In this document: in pieces, positions 9,701-20,603 of the stretch
How the letters are laid out: every line of letters starts with the position of its first letter
How positions within the stretch are numbered: the first letter of the stretch is position 1
Assembly: GCA_009781635.1 (NCBI GenBank)
Contig: WQXU01000018.1
Span: 1-57,741, forward strand
Direction: 5' to 3'
Origin: Treponema sp.
GTDB lineage: Bacteria > Spirochaetota > Spirochaetia > Treponematales > Breznakiellaceae
DNA length: 57,741 nucleotides
The notes under the pieces: generated by a model
Seen by the model: only the letters and a program-made list of their open reading frames with translations
What the model was told of the DNA's origin: nothing
The model's database searches: none
Position numbers and translations under genes: made by a program

Positions 9701-10381
9701 ATCCTGAACAAATACATTCGTGACAAGCAGCCGCCGGAAGTTATCAAAGCCGCTTATAAAGAAGCCAGCCGGCAAATGAATGAAACAGACAGCAGTGATG
9801 CGGCACAGGCGCAAATAGATTCACTGATGCTGGAGTCTTTTATTAGGGACGCCCGCAATGCCCTTGTCATAATGGAAGAGCTCAAACCTTTAATTCAGGA
9901 TTCTTCGTTTGAGGAAGGAGAAAATTTACGGCGGTATATCACTGCTGTTCATGGCATGAAGAGCTCTTTAAGTAATATCGGCGAAACAGAACTTTCCGAT
10001 GCAGCGTGCAAATTGGAAACGAACGGACGGAACCGGAATATCGATTTTATAAAAAATTCAACTCCTGGATTTTTGGACGGGCTGCGTGCATTGCTGAATA
10101 AACTTGAAGCAGAACGCGAAGCAGATACAAACGGCACAGATGAAGATGCTCCGGATTTACATAAAAAACTGTACGCTATTGCACAGATGTGCGCAGAGTA
10201 TGACAGAAAAGGAATTTTGGATATTATTACCGCGGTTAAGAAATGTTCCAAAGAGACAAGGGCAGTTCTGGAAAAAATTAACGAGTATGTTACTCACAGT
10301 GAATTTGATGATGCCGAAAAAGAAATTACAGAATATTTAAAAAAAATTGACACAACATATAAAAAATTTGGTAATGTGTAA
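6794..10381 (+). CDS. Hybrid sensor histidine kinase, multi-PAS, with receiver and HPt domains
   Basis: A soluble phosphorelay kinase of 1195 aa with no membrane segment. Four PAS-type sensor modules occupy about residues 55-580. The fourth contains Cys516, Cys524, Cys529 and Cys533 (CNNWGASIC and CGIAC), a possible metal site. The transmitter follows: HisKA with His603 ([12 protein letters not shown]), then the HATPase boxes [17 protein letters not shown] and GTGLGLS. The receiver has Asp910 ([11 protein letters not shown]), and the HPt domain has His1053 (VHGMKSS), followed by a helical tail. It is the first gene of a four-kinase operon; the next gene starts 14 bp after its stop. ATG at 6794 was chosen over the in-frame TTG two codons earlier; neither has a good Shine-Dalgarno sequence. 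A weak dyad (GCAATT, 6762-6780) lies just upstream. The signal sensed is unknown. Confidence 0.9.
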   Translation: MLKIFSRIKEKLKQNTKGLSYELEKLAEAARDGNFDFTLENNGLSGGQKQNVLLINDAIRNYKTATEYDLMKYKLTSNALGIALWDMDVMSSDPINPDNTFIWSDEFRYMLGFSGESDFPNVTHSWSDRLHPEDKERTLNAFAAHLNDYTGKTPYDIEYRLMLKSGEYRYFHAFGTTLRDNNGIPLRVAGALRDINERKLMQNQHMIMSSIVHNSPNFISYKKLGGECLYVNPAASRITGYTHEELMADYIGNLFGEKADQYLSEVIKNLTTNGLAKYDYKAKIKNGDIRNIAGVAFMIEENAYATIASDITEAKKMEDSLRSAHERLMLMLDTSPLCAQIWDKSYNTIDCNEAAVKLYGFNSKQEYIDKFLECCLPKFQSDGQRSVVKVINNVYQAFTEGYCRFNWMCKMPYDDTPIPAEVILVKAKYENEDVLIGYTRDMREHNKLMDEQKALLTKLNEESKKFEIAAHWYMSILDAIPLPVSVTDENMNWTFINNKVEEFLGIKREEVIGKSCNNWGASICDTDDCGIACANRGLRRTYFDHKDSSYQVDVETLRDLEGKISGFIEVVQDITNIKKLISERTEAEIANQTKTTFLANMSHEIRTPMNAILGITDILMMQKGLSKDTEAGLDQIHNSCDLLLGIINDILDFSKIEAGKVDIIPAEYITASLINDSVHLNMMRLDSKPIEFELQINENIPFRLIGDALRIKQILNNLLSNAFKYTETGKITLSISCELQDEEKITLILSVKDTGIGLTSEQLSKLFDEYSRFNLEKSTIEGTGLGLSITYHLIRYMEGDIHVESEPGVGSLFVVRLPQKIVDKEVLGRELADNLKQFRKNFVPNMQRSQITRDPMPYGSVLIIDDVETNLYVAMGLLKPYMLQIDTGLRGRDAINKVKSGKIYDIIFMDHMMPDLDGMETTFLLRDSGYTHPIVALTANAVVGHAEIFLQNGFDDFISKPIDVRQLNFILNKYIRDKQPPEVIKAAYKEASRQMNETDSSDAAQAQIDSLMLESFIRDARNALVIMEELKPLIQDSSFEEGENLRRYITAVHGMKSSLSNIGETELSDAACKLETNGRNRNIDFIKNSTPGFLDGLRALLNKLEAEREADTNGTDEDAPDLHKKLYAIAQMCAEYDRKGILDIITAVKKCSKETRAVLEKINEYVTHSEFDDAEKEITEYLKKIDTTYKKFGNV

Positions 10382-10395
10382 GACAGGAGATCTGC

Positions 10396-13300
10396 ATGCC
10401 GGGAAAAAAAAGACAGTTCATCCTGCTTTTCACAATCACGTTTTTATTGTTTTTCCTCGCTGGCTGCGGCAAACCCGCTGAAGATCAATTTGATAATTCA
10501 CTGACATTCAAATCCTATAAAGAAATTCCGGGCATAACTGAAAAAGAAATAGAAGCTATTGAAGCTCTTCAAAGAGAGTACGGCTATTTTATTTACGGTA
10601 TGCCGTTCAGCACTGAAGCGTTTGAAGACAGGTCCGGCAGGGTAAGGGGTTTTTCTGCATTGTTTTGCGAATGGCTGACTGAACTTTTTGGAATCGATTT
10701 TCAGCCTGTTCTGTATGATTGGGCTGACATACTCGAAGGACTTGGAAGCGGGGAGATTTCTTTTACCGGTGAACTTACGGCCAGACCGGAACGCCTTGAG
10801 ATTTACAGCATGACAAGCGCTATTGCCTCGCGTCCGTTAAAATATTTCAGTCTTTACGGTTCTGAACCTCATGCGGAAATAATAAAAGAACGCCCGCTGC
10901 GCTGCGGTTTTATCGAAGGCACGGCGACAATACTTACAATTTCCAATGAAATGGAACCCGGCACCTTTGAGACTGTTATGCTTGGCGATATCAGTCTTGT
11001 TTACGAAGCTCTAAAAAGCGGAAAAATCGATGCTTTCTATTATACAGGCACAGTAGAAGCGAATTTTGATGAATACAGCGATATTGTTGCCTCGTATTTT
11101 TATCCCCTGATGTACCGTCCGGTTTCTCTGTCAACGCAAAATCCCTTGCTGGAACCTGTTATTTCTGTTGTAGAAAAGGCTTTGCGCAGCGGCGGCGCAA
11201 GATATTTAGTAAAATTGTACAATACCGGATATCAGGAATACCTTACGAACAAATTCCAAAATCAGCTGACTGATGAAGAACGTGAATATATAAGAATACG
11301 GCCTGTTATACCAGTAGGAGCAATTTACAGCAATTATCCTGTCAATTTCTACAACACGCGCGAGAATGTATGGCAGGGTATCTTTTTTGATCTTCTTAAT
11401 GAGATCAATTTATTAACTGGTTTATCTTTTGAACTTGTAAATGACGAGCGTACGGAATGGATGGCCATACAGGAAATGCTCAAAAGCGGAGAAGCAGCTT
11501 TTGTTTCAGATTTAATCTGGACAAGAGCGCGTGAAGAGCATTTCATATGGCCGGAAACTTCGATACAAAATGATCATTACGCGCTTATATCAAGAGTTGA
11601 CTACCCCAATGTTGCAGTCAATGAAATCCCGTATGCAAAGGTGGGGCTGACGCGGAATACCGCCTATACGGCCATGTTTATGCAGTGGTTTCCTGAACAT
11701 GAGAACATCGTTGAATTTGACGGCGTAGATGAGACTTTCAACGCAATGCGAAACGGCGAAGTGGATATGGTCATGACTACAGAGAGAAGGCTTATGTTCC
11801 TGACGCATTATCAGGAGCTGACAGGGTATAAAGTCAACTATATATTTAACCAAAGCATGGAAACAAAATTAGGATTTAATATAAACGAAGCCGTTTTATG
11901 TTCTATTATAGATAAGGCGCTCAAAACTATTGATGTTGACGGCATTACCAGCCAATGGATGCGTAAGACCTTTGATTACCGCGCAAAGGTAGCCGAAGCG
12001 CAGCGGCCCTTACTGATAATATTGATGATACTGTCCGCTCTGCTTTTATGCGCGTTATCAATAGTTGTTGTCTTTTTTGTAAAAAGCCGCCGGACTGGCA
12101 AAGAACTTGAAACCCTTGTGGAAGAGCGGACAAGCGATTTGGACAGGCAAACAGCCACGCTTACAACGCTGTTCGATTCCATTCCGGATCTTATTTTTGC
12201 CAAGGATCTGGACCTTCGTTTTACACACTTCAATAAAGCTTTTTTACGTCATTTCGGCTGCAATGAAGAGATATTGGGAAAAACCGATGCAGAAGGCCTT
12301 GGGGTACCTACTGAACTTGCGCAAAGATTCAACAAGTTGGATCGCAGGATCATAAACGAGAATCGAACCCATGTCGAAGAAGAGTATGTACCCTGTATTG
12401 ACGGTACAAATCCGTTTTTTGAAACCATCAAAACGCCGCTTACGCTGAACAACTCTGTAATAGGGGTTCTTGGCATAGCGCGCGATATTACATTACGAAA
12501 AGAAACTGAACGTGTTATGGCGGAAAACTATGAGTACGCGCATAAACTAAGCGATGCGCTTGCAAGCATTACAAAGTCGCCGGCAATCTCCGGCGGTATT
12601 TTGAAAGATGCTGCCGACGTTATTGCGCAGAAGGCGGGCATCGCGCTTAATACCCATCGTGTCAGCGTATGGAATATAACCGAAACCTCGCAGGTTCTTA
12701 CCAATATTACCTGCTATGACTGCATCACAGGCAGGCATAGTATACAGGATGATTTTGATTTAATGCCCCATAAGGAATATGCAAAGGTTTTAAAAACCGA
12801 GCGGCTTATTGTTACAAACGATATTAAAGCCTCCATTTTTGACATAACTATCGGCGGATACTTTCCCAATTTAGTCGCCATGCTGGATGCACCCATGCGC
12901 GTTGACGGAAAGCTGGTCGGCGTAATTTGCGTAGAACAGGATTTGTGTGAACGTTATCCTGAAAAGCGCGAATGGACAATAGAAGAGCAGAGTTTTGCTT
13001 CTTCTCTGGCGGATTTAATGGCATTGACTGTATCCGGCTTTGAGCGCCGTCAAGCCCGCGAAGAAGCGGAGATAGCTAACCAGATCAAATCATCATTCAT
13101 TGCCAACATGAGCCATGAGATACGCACGCCGATGAACAGCATCGTAGGCTTTTCCGAATTGGCGCTTAGCGATAATATATCGCTGAAAACCAAGAACTAT
13201 CTTAATAATATCCTAGAAAATTCGAAATGGCTTCTTCATATTATTAATGATGTCCTTGACATATCAAAAATCGAATCTGGAAAATTGGAACTGGAAAAAG

Positions 13301-14772
13301 TTCCCTTCAGCCTGCCTGATATATTTACCTCCTGCCGGACTATGATTTCACCTAAAACAAATGAAAAGGGGCTTATTCTGCACTTCTACGCTGAGCCGTC
13401 TGTCGGAAAAATGCCTTTGGGTGATCCTACAAGGCTGAGGCAGGTGCTTGCAAACCTCCTGTCCAATGCGGAGAAATTTACAAGCTCCGGTATTATTAAA
13501 GTTCAATCCATAATAAAAAATTTAGGCGAAGAAACTGTTACGATGTATTTTGAGGTAAAGGACAGCGGGATCGGCATGACGCCTGAGCAGATCGAAAGAG
13601 TATTTAAACCGTTTACACAGGCGGAGTCCGGCACGACACGCAAATACGGCGGTACAGGACTTGGGCTCTCCATTACAAATTACCTGGTAGAAATGATGGG
13701 CGGCAAGCTTATGGTAGAAAGCACGCCCGGAATTGGCAGTAAATTCAGCTTTGAGTTAACCTTTGATACAATCGTTTCAAGTAATGACAATATGTTCAAG
13801 ACGAAAATCATACAGGGTGAAATTAACAAACCCTCCTTTGAAGGCGAAGTTTTGTTATGCGAAGATAATAATATGAATCAGCAGGTTATGCGTGAACATC
13901 TTGCAAGGGTTGGCATTAAAACCGCAGTAGCTGAAAACGGTAAAATCGGCGTGGATATGGTGGAGAGCCGTATGCAAAACGGCCAGAAACAGTTTGATCT
14001 AATTTTTATGGACATACACATGCCTGTGATGGACGGCCTTGAAGCGTCAGAAAAAATTATGAAGCTTAACACGGGCATCCCCATAGTGGCATTAACAGCG
14101 AACGTTATGGCCCACGATTGTGAAATATACAAAATGAGCGGTATGGTTGATTATGTCGCAAAGCCGTTTACATCACAGGAGTTATGGCAGTGTCTGATGA
14201 AGTTCTTTACGCCTGTAAGCTGGAAAGCGGATGATAATTCCCAAAACACGCAGACCGATGATGAATTAAACCAAAAATTAATAAATAATTTTGTATCAAA
14301 CAACCGTGATAAATACGCGGAAATAAAAGACGCGGTAAATGCAGGCGACATAAAGCTGGCGCACAGGCTGGCTCATACTCTGCGAAGCAATGCCGGGCAA
14401 CTAAAGAAAACACTTTTACAAAAGGCAGCTGGGGATGTAGAGAACCAGCTGAAAGACGGTAAAAACAAAATAACATCCGAAAAAATGGCAGTGCTGGAAA
14501 GGGAATTATCCACGGTGATAATTGAACTTATACCGATGGTTTCTGAAACAGCTCCGGCCGGGACAGAGATACCCGATGTTTCGGCGATGCAGAATCTGCT
14601 TGCGGAACTGGAACCTTTACTTAATGATGCCGATCCTGAATGCCTGAAGTATATCGATGGCCTTCGTTCAATTCCAGGCAGCGGGAAACTCATTCAGCAG
14701 ATAGAAGGTTTCAAGTTCAAACCTGCGGCGGAAACCCTTATTGAATTAAAGGAAAAAGTTAAGAGTTTATGA
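10396..14772 (+). CDS. BvgS-like hybrid histidine kinase with two periplasmic binding domains
   Basis: A 1458-aa membrane phosphorelay kinase. The N-terminus is a signal peptide with a lipobox-like FLAGC (Cys24). Two SBP_bac_3 (Venus-flytrap) domains follow at about residues 50-275 and 295-530, then one membrane segment at about 537-563. The cytoplasmic part has PAS (about 580-700), GAF (about 715-890), HisKA with His907, HATPase, a receiver with Asp1206 ([11 protein letters not shown]) and an HPt domain with His1327 ([11 protein letters not shown]). Tandem flytrap domains before a PAS and a hybrid kinase are the BvgS layout; they bind small solutes such as amino acids or organic acids. Its transmitter, receiver and HPt are clearly different from those of the other three kinases in the operon. 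A Shine-Dalgarno AGGAGA lies at about 10384-10390. Its stop overlaps the next start by 4 bp. Confidence 0.92.
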   Translation: MPGKKRQFILLFTITFLLFFLAGCGKPAEDQFDNSLTFKSYKEIPGITEKEIEAIEALQREYGYFIYGMPFSTEAFEDRSGRVRGFSALFCEWLTELFGIDFQPVLYDWADILEGLGSGEISFTGELTARPERLEIYSMTSAIASRPLKYFSLYGSEPHAEIIKERPLRCGFIEGTATILTISNEMEPGTFETVMLGDISLVYEALKSGKIDAFYYTGTVEANFDEYSDIVASYFYPLMYRPVSLSTQNPLLEPVISVVEKALRSGGARYLVKLYNTGYQEYLTNKFQNQLTDEEREYIRIRPVIPVGAIYSNYPVNFYNTRENVWQGIFFDLLNEINLLTGLSFELVNDERTEWMAIQEMLKSGEAAFVSDLIWTRAREEHFIWPETSIQNDHYALISRVDYPNVAVNEIPYAKVGLTRNTAYTAMFMQWFPEHENIVEFDGVDETFNAMRNGEVDMVMTTERRLMFLTHYQELTGYKVNYIFNQSMETKLGFNINEAVLCSIIDKALKTIDVDGITSQWMRKTFDYRAKVAEAQRPLLIILMILSALLLCALSIVVVFFVKSRRTGKELETLVEERTSDLDRQTATLTTLFDSIPDLIFAKDLDLRFTHFNKAFLRHFGCNEEILGKTDAEGLGVPTELAQRFNKLDRRIINENRTHVEEEYVPCIDGTNPFFETIKTPLTLNNSVIGVLGIARDITLRKETERVMAENYEYAHKLSDALASITKSPAISGGILKDAADVIAQKAGIALNTHRVSVWNITETSQVLTNITCYDCITGRHSIQDDFDLMPHKEYAKVLKTERLIVTNDIKASIFDITIGGYFPNLVAMLDAPMRVDGKLVGVICVEQDLCERYPEKREWTIEEQSFASSLADLMALTVSGFERRQAREEAEIANQIKSSFIANMSHEIRTPMNSIVGFSELALSDNISLKTKNYLNNILENSKWLLHIINDVLDISKIESGKLELEKVPFSLPDIFTSCRTMISPKTNEKGLILHFYAEPSVGKMPLGDPTRLRQVLANLLSNAEKFTSSGIIKVQSIIKNLGEETVTMYFEVKDSGIGMTPEQIERVFKPFTQAESGTTRKYGGTGLGLSITNYLVEMMGGKLMVESTPGIGSKFSFELTFDTIVSSNDNMFKTKIIQGEINKPSFEGEVLLCEDNNMNQQVMREHLARVGIKTAVAENGKIGVDMVESRMQNGQKQFDLIFMDIHMPVMDGLEASEKIMKLNTGIPIVALTANVMAHDCEIYKMSGMVDYVAKPFTSQELWQCLMKFFTPVSWKADDNSQNTQTDDELNQKLINNFVSNNRDKYAEIKDAVNAGDIKLAHRLAHTLRSNAGQLKKTLLQKAAGDVENQLKDGKNKITSEKMAVLERELSTVIIELIPMVSETAPAGTEIPDVSAMQNLLAELEPLLNDADPECLKYIDGLRSIPGSGKLIQQIEGFKFKPAAETLIELKEKVKSL

Positions 14773-17018
14773 ACATGGAAAAAAAGAACAGTATATTGAT
14801 TGTAGATGACGACGCAGCCAGCCTCATGGAGTTAACATATATATTAAGGTCAGATTATAAACTTTATGCAGTAAAAGACGGCGTATCCGCATTTGAAAAA
14901 GCAAAAGAATCCCTGCCTGACCTTATATTGATGGATGTTATCATGCCGGGTATGAGCGGATTTGAAGTTTTATCCAAATTAAAAGATCATGAAAGTACAA
15001 AATCCATATCTGTAATATTTATAACAGGACTTAGCGAGGAAGGAAACGAAAGCGAAGGTCTGGCTATGGGCGCTGTCGATTATATACGAAAACCTTTTAA
15101 CGCAGAAATCGTCAAATTAAGGGTTAGCCAGCAGATTAAAATCACTAACTTACAGCGGGAACTTGTAAACGCGGCAGTCGCTGCCGAGGAAGCTGCCAAT
15201 GCTGCCGATGCTGCCAATAAATCAAAATCAAAATTTTTAGCTAACATGAGCCATGAAATACGCACGCCAATGAATGCCATCATGGGTGTAACTGATATAT
15301 TGATGCAGTTCGAACAACTGCCCGGCGAAATAGCAGACGGGCTGGAAATGATTTACGCTTCAAGCGAAATGCTTTTGGGTATAATCAACGACATATTGGA
15401 TTTTTCTAAAGTAGAAGCAGGTAAACTGAACATCACACCGGCCTCGTATAAAGTCGCAAGTTTGATCAATGATGCTGTGCAGTTCAACATGATGCGGATT
15501 GAGAACAGGCCGGTTAAATTTGAACTTCATATCGAAGAAACCATACCGGCAGATCTCATAGGCGACGAACTTCGCATCAAGCAGATTCTGAACAATCTGC
15601 TCTCTAACGCATTCAAATACACGGATATTGGAAAGGTAACAATGTCCGTTACCTCTGAATCGGAATCTGATGATGACAATATTATGCTGGTGTTTTGCAT
15701 ACAGGATACGGGCCACGGCATGACCCAGGAGCAGTTAAACAGGCTGTTTGAAGAATATTCGCGTTTCAATGAAAACGTTAAGCGTACCATCGAAGGTACC
15801 GGGTTAGGTCTTTCCATCATGCAGCGGCTGGTAAGACTTATGAATGGTGAGGTTTATGTAGAGAGTGAACTGGACAAGGGCACTAAAGTCACTGTCCGCC
15901 TTCCTCAGGGGAAGGCAGCTCCCGGAATATTAGGTCCGGCAGTAGTTGATAATTTGCAGCGTTTGCGCAAAAGCGATTTAACGCACAGAAAGAAAATAAA
16001 AATTAATCACGAGCCGATGCCGTATGGAAAAGTTCTGATAGTCGATGATATAGAAACAAACCTGTTTGTTGCCGTAAGGCTTATGAGGCTTTACAAACTG
16101 CAAATTGAAACCGCTACTAACGGCCGGGAAGCCGTTAATAAAGTTAAAAGCGGAAATGTGTATGATGTTATTTTTATGGATCACATGATGCCCGAAATGG
16201 ATGGCATAGAAGCAGCCAAACACATACGCGACTGGGAAGTAAATCAGAGTAAGCAGGTTCCTATTGTCGCGCTGACAGCTAATGCAGTGGCAGGACAGGC
16301 GGATATATTCCTGAAAAATGGTTTTGATGCATTCCTTTCCAAGCCGATAGATGTGCGTCAGCTGGACATGATGTTAAACAAATTTATTCGTGATAAACAA
16401 ACGCCTGAAACTATTGAAGCCGCCAATCGCAGTAAATTTGATACAGAGACAAATGACAGCGATAACATCCAGCCCTATGCGGATTCCATGTTAATGGACT
16501 CATTCATAAGGGATGCCTGTAAAGCCGTAAGCTTATTGGAGGAGTTGTTTCAAAATTCCGGTTTTGAAAGCGAAGAAGGTTTACGAAAGTACATTACCTG
16601 CATTCATGGCATGAAAAGTTCGCTTGGGACTATTGATGAACTGGAATTATCCGAGCTGGCAAAAAAACTTGAACAGGCAGGCCGTAACAAAAACATCAGT
16701 ATTATAACAGAACATACTCCCGGCTTTATAAATGATTTGCGTTTGCTGCTGGAGGAATGTAAGACAAAACAAAGTGACAGGATTGCCGGCAGCGAAGACG
16801 ATGGCTTGTCCGAAGACACCCGTAATTCATTGCTGATTATAAAAGAAAAAGCTGCCAATTATGACAGGAAAGGCGTTTTGGATATTATTGCATCGATGAA
16901 CAAATACTCAAAAGAGACAGGGATGGTTCTGGAAACCATCAAAGAACATGTCATTCACAGTGAATTTGAAAATGCAGAAAGAGCAGTGACAGCTTATCTG
17001 TCAAAGGATGCAGTATGA
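14769..17018 (+). CDS. Receiver-first hybrid histidine kinase with second receiver and HPt
   Basis: A cytoplasmic 749-aa protein with no sensor domain of its own. It has a receiver with Asp56 ([11 protein letters not shown]), a short Ala-rich helical linker, HisKA with His162, HATPase ([25 protein letters not shown]), a second receiver with Asp471 ([11 protein letters not shown]), and HPt with His613 (IHGMKSS) plus the same helical tail as its neighbours. The layout suggests it is phosphorylated by one of the adjacent kinases and relays onward. The start overlaps the preceding stop (ATGA); an ATG two codons in is an alternative start. From HisKA to the end it is closely similar to the first and fourth kinases, pointing to tandem duplication. 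The next gene again begins with a 4-bp overlap. Confidence 0.9.
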   Translation: MNMEKKNSILIVDDDAASLMELTYILRSDYKLYAVKDGVSAFEKAKESLPDLILMDVIMPGMSGFEVLSKLKDHESTKSISVIFITGLSEEGNESEGLAMGAVDYIRKPFNAEIVKLRVSQQIKITNLQRELVNAAVAAEEAANAADAANKSKSKFLANMSHEIRTPMNAIMGVTDILMQFEQLPGEIADGLEMIYASSEMLLGIINDILDFSKVEAGKLNITPASYKVASLINDAVQFNMMRIENRPVKFELHIEETIPADLIGDELRIKQILNNLLSNAFKYTDIGKVTMSVTSESESDDDNIMLVFCIQDTGHGMTQEQLNRLFEEYSRFNENVKRTIEGTGLGLSIMQRLVRLMNGEVYVESELDKGTKVTVRLPQGKAAPGILGPAVVDNLQRLRKSDLTHRKKIKINHEPMPYGKVLIVDDIETNLFVAVRLMRLYKLQIETATNGREAVNKVKSGNVYDVIFMDHMMPEMDGIEAAKHIRDWEVNQSKQVPIVALTANAVAGQADIFLKNGFDAFLSKPIDVRQLDMMLNKFIRDKQTPETIEAANRSKFDTETNDSDNIQPYADSMLMDSFIRDACKAVSLLEELFQNSGFESEEGLRKYITCIHGMKSSLGTIDELELSELAKKLEQAGRNKNISIITEHTPGFINDLRLLLEECKTKQSDRIAGSEDDGLSEDTRNSLLIIKEKAANYDRKGVLDIIASMNKYSKETGMVLETIKEHVIHSEFENAERAVTAYLSKDAV

Positions 17019-20000
17019 AAAAAAGTAAAAACAAATTGTCAGTACGTTTCAGAAACATAAATTTACTTTTTATTGTTTGTATCCTGTTGACAATAATGGC
17101 TGTCAGCGCTGTTATGATTTTTTCCCTGGCAAGCAGCGCATCAAAAAGCAATGTTAATTCTTATACAATGGAAACAGTATATATACTGGCTTCGTACCTG
17201 AACCGGGAGATTACGCTTGTGCGGCAGGCTGTGGAAACCAGGGAAATAAGAGAATGGTTTGCCGATGAAGAAAACCCTGAAAAAAAAGCTGCCGCTTATC
17301 AGAGAATGATGCACTACGCTGATTTGCTGCAAATTAACAGCGTATATTTTGTTATACTGGATTCTCTGGACGAGTATTCGGTTAGCAGCGGCGCGTCTTT
17401 TGAAGAGTTTATTCCGTTCGACGTTCTGGACAGGGAGAGCCTTTACGATCAATGGTTTTTTGAGGCAGTAAACTCAGACTTTGATTTTACCCTGAATTTG
17501 GATATTGACAAAGTTACAGATACGCGCCGGATATGGATAAACTATAAAGTTATGAATAACGGATACCCCCTGGGGATATTTTGTTCTGCATTGCAGTTTG
17601 ACGATGTGTTTATCGACTTATTCAACAAGTATGATCGTCAAAATATAATTAGCTATATCATTGATGAAAAAGGGATAATCCAAATAAGCAGCTATGTGCC
17701 GGAACCCGACCTCATGCATACGGACTATACCATACATGACATAGATGAGGGGATTAGTATATTAAGCATTAACTCTAACGCTGATTTTACTGCCGCAATA
17801 AACAGGCATCTGGAAAACCCGGCAGTGCATTTCAAACTGCGTGTTGAGACAGATATTATCAGGTTATCACACGGAAAATACCGGTATATGTCTGTCGCAT
17901 CAATTCCAGGTACAAGCTGGTTTACAGTTACTTTCTTCAGCTCAGACGCAGTATTTGATGCAACAAGTATTCTGATACCTATAGCCATTGTTGTTTTGGC
18001 ATTTATAATTTATGTAGCAACAAGTTCGCTTTTAATTCAGAAGCTGGTTTTTAAGCCTCTCCACTTGTTTACCAAAAGTGTGTCTGATGCATTTCGCGGA
18101 AATGCAGACATATACGGATTTAACCGCGATGATGAAATAGGCGATTTGGCGCGGACAGCAATGCATACCTGGAGCCGGATTGAAAAAAACTCCGCTGCGC
18201 TTAAAAGACGCGACAAGCTTCTTGAGGCAGTAAACACTGCGGCAAACATCCTTCTTAGTTCGGAAATCGAACTATTTAAGTACAACCTGCATCATTGTAT
18301 GGGTTTAATTGCGTCAGCTATTGATGTTTCCCGCGTGCGTTTATGGAAAAATTATACCGAAAACGATCAACTGTATTGTACGCAGTTATATGAATGGTAT
18401 CATGATGTTGAACCGCAGCAGGGCACCAAGTACACGATAAATATTCCATACAATGAAAATATACCAGGTTGGGAAAAAACGCTCTCCGGCGGAGAATGCA
18501 TAAACAGCATAGTAAGAGAAATGTCTCCTGCCGAACAGGCTCAGTTATCTCCGCAGGGAATATTATCGCTTATGGTCGTACCCGTGTTCATTAACGATCA
18601 ATTTTGGGGCTTTATGAGTTATGTCAGCTGCAATAGCGAACGTCTCTTTGAAAAAAGCGAAGAAACAATTCTGCGTTCAGGAAGTTTGCTGATTGCCAAT
18701 GCGCTGGTTCGCCATGATATGACTCAAAATCTTCGTGATACTGTCGCAAAACTTGAAGATGCGCGCAACGAAGCGGAAACCGCAAGCCGTTCCAAGTCTG
18801 TATTCCTAGCCAACATGAGCCATGAGATACGCACGCCAATGAATGCAATTCTGGGCGTTACAGAGATTCTTATTCAAAACGAAACTCTCTCCGGTGAAAT
18901 TGAAGAAGGACTTGAAAGAATTTATTCATCATGCGATATGCTCCTTGGTATTATCAACGATATCCTGGACTTTTCAAAAATTGAAGCGGGCAAAATAGAT
19001 ATAATACATGCCCAGTACAAAGTCGCAAGCTTATTAAACGATTCTGCCCAGCTTAACATGATGAGAATAAACGGAAAGCCAATCGAGTTTGAGCTTCATG
19101 TGGATGAAAGTATACCGGCGAAACTAATTGGCGATGAAATACGCATCAAGCAGATATTAAATAATCTGCTCTCTAACGCTTTCAAGTATACGGATTCCGG
19201 CAAGGTTATCTTGTCGGCTCATTCAGAACCCAGTCCGGATGTAAACGGAATAATTCTTGTGCTGGGAGTTCGTGATACAGGTTATGGTATGACGGAAGAA
19301 CAGCTTGGCAAGCTTTACAACGAGTATTCCCGCTTTAGTGAGGGAAACCGCCGCACTGTGGAAGGTACGGGGCTTGGTCTTGCAATTACACACCGTTTGA
19401 TAAGACTCATGAACGGTGAAATATATGCGGAGAGTAAACCTGGAGTTGGCTCGTATTTTTCTGTATGGCTGCCTCAGGAAACTGTAGATGATGAAGAGCT
19501 GGGTGCAGAAATAGCCGAGAACCTGAAGCAATTCCGCTTGAGTTATATAACGCACAAGCAGAGAGGGCAGGTTAAACGCGACCCTATGCCGTACGGCAGT
19601 GTATTGATTGTCGATGATGTAGAAACCAATCTGTATGTGGCTGCGGGCCTTATGAAACTTTACAGACTGCAAATTGATACTGTGATGAGCGGACGTGAAG
19701 CCATCGAAAAAATCGAAAACGGTAAAGCATACGATGTTGTGTTTATGGATCATATGATGCCGGAAATGGACGGAATAGAAACGACAAGAAGAATACGTGA
19801 ATGGGAAGCCAAACAAAATATCCAGAAAGAAAACTGTATCCCGGTTGTAGCGCTTACAGCCAATGCGGTGGCAGGACAAGCGGATATCTTTCTGCAAAAT
19901 GGTTTTGATGATTTTATTTCCAAACCGATAGATATACGCCAGTTAAATTCCGTATTGAACAGATATGTGCGTGACAAACAGTCTCCGGAAGTTATTGAAG

Positions 20001-20572
20001 CTGCCCTTGCGCAAATAGGCAGCGGGCTGACCTCTTATTCAAACGGCCAAACGGATACAATGCTGTTTGAATCCTTTGTCAGAGATGCCCGTAAAGCTTT
20101 GGTTGTACTGGAAGAACTGGTGAACCTGACAGAGCATGATTTGCAGAAATTTACAGTCACTGTTCACGGCATGAAAAGTTCTCTTTGGAATATTAACGAA
20201 ACTGCGCTTTCTGAACTGGCGCATGAACTGGAACTTGCAGCAAGGAATAAAAGTATCGATTTTATAAAAGAATCCGCGCCGGAGTTTTTGCTTGGATTAA
20301 ACAAGCTGTTAGAAAAATATGAGCTGGAACATGAAGCAAACATCAGCGGCGAAGACGGGGACATTGATGATTTACAAAACAAATTGCATGTTATACGGAA
20401 AATGTGCGGGGACTATGACAGAAAAGGCGTTTTAGACAGTATCTTTGATATAAAAAAAGGTTCCGCAACAACAATGGCAGTGCTGGAAAAAATCAAGGAA
20501 CATGTGATGCACAGCGGGTTTGATGAAGCCGAAAGGATTGCGGCGGATTATTTGATCGAGTTATCCCGATAG
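17015..20572 (+). CDS. Membrane hybrid histidine kinase with extracytoplasmic sensor, HAMP and GAF
   Basis: An 1185-aa sensor kinase. One membrane segment lies at about residues 14-38, an extracytoplasmic sensor region of dCACHE size at about 40-310, and a second membrane segment at about 321-345. A HAMP linker and a GAF domain (about 410-570) follow. The transmitter has His603 ([12 protein letters not shown]), the receiver Asp912 ([11 protein letters not shown]) and the HPt His1051 (VHGMKSS), followed by the shared helical tail. It is the last gene of the four-kinase operon, with its start overlapping the previous stop by 4 bp. It ends in TAG with no obvious terminator before the convergent symporter gene. 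CACHE assignment is from topology and size rather than a clear motif; no DNA-binding response regulator is encoded nearby. Confidence 0.9.
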   Translation: MKKSKNKLSVRFRNINLLFIVCILLTIMAVSAVMIFSLASSASKSNVNSYTMETVYILASYLNREITLVRQAVETREIREWFADEENPEKKAAAYQRMMHYADLLQINSVYFVILDSLDEYSVSSGASFEEFIPFDVLDRESLYDQWFFEAVNSDFDFTLNLDIDKVTDTRRIWINYKVMNNGYPLGIFCSALQFDDVFIDLFNKYDRQNIISYIIDEKGIIQISSYVPEPDLMHTDYTIHDIDEGISILSINSNADFTAAINRHLENPAVHFKLRVETDIIRLSHGKYRYMSVASIPGTSWFTVTFFSSDAVFDATSILIPIAIVVLAFIIYVATSSLLIQKLVFKPLHLFTKSVSDAFRGNADIYGFNRDDEIGDLARTAMHTWSRIEKNSAALKRRDKLLEAVNTAANILLSSEIELFKYNLHHCMGLIASAIDVSRVRLWKNYTENDQLYCTQLYEWYHDVEPQQGTKYTINIPYNENIPGWEKTLSGGECINSIVREMSPAEQAQLSPQGILSLMVVPVFINDQFWGFMSYVSCNSERLFEKSEETILRSGSLLIANALVRHDMTQNLRDTVAKLEDARNEAETASRSKSVFLANMSHEIRTPMNAILGVTEILIQNETLSGEIEEGLERIYSSCDMLLGIINDILDFSKIEAGKIDIIHAQYKVASLLNDSAQLNMMRINGKPIEFELHVDESIPAKLIGDEIRIKQILNNLLSNAFKYTDSGKVILSAHSEPSPDVNGIILVLGVRDTGYGMTEEQLGKLYNEYSRFSEGNRRTVEGTGLGLAITHRLIRLMNGEIYAESKPGVGSYFSVWLPQETVDDEELGAEIAENLKQFRLSYITHKQRGQVKRDPMPYGSVLIVDDVETNLYVAAGLMKLYRLQIDTVMSGREAIEKIENGKAYDVVFMDHMMPEMDGIETTRRIREWEAKQNIQKENCIPVVALTANAVAGQADIFLQNGFDDFISKPIDIRQLNSVLNRYVRDKQSPEVIEAALAQIGSGLTSYSNGQTDTMLFESFVRDARKALVVLEELVNLTEHDLQKFTVTVHGMKSSLWNINETALSELAHELELAARNKSIDFIKESAPEFLLGLNKLLEKYELEHEANISGEDGDIDDLQNKLHVIRKMCGDYDRKGVLDSIFDIKKGSATTMAVLEKIKEHVMHSGFDEAERIAADYLIELSR

Positions 20573-20603
20573 AAATAATAAAGTAACCTGAAACGCCTGA
20601 AGC

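Noticed and set aside
19223-19897. 224-codon minus-strand frame inside the fourth kinase
   Set aside because: It lies antisense to well-conserved HATPase and receiver codons and its translation is a low-complexity shadow without family likeness.
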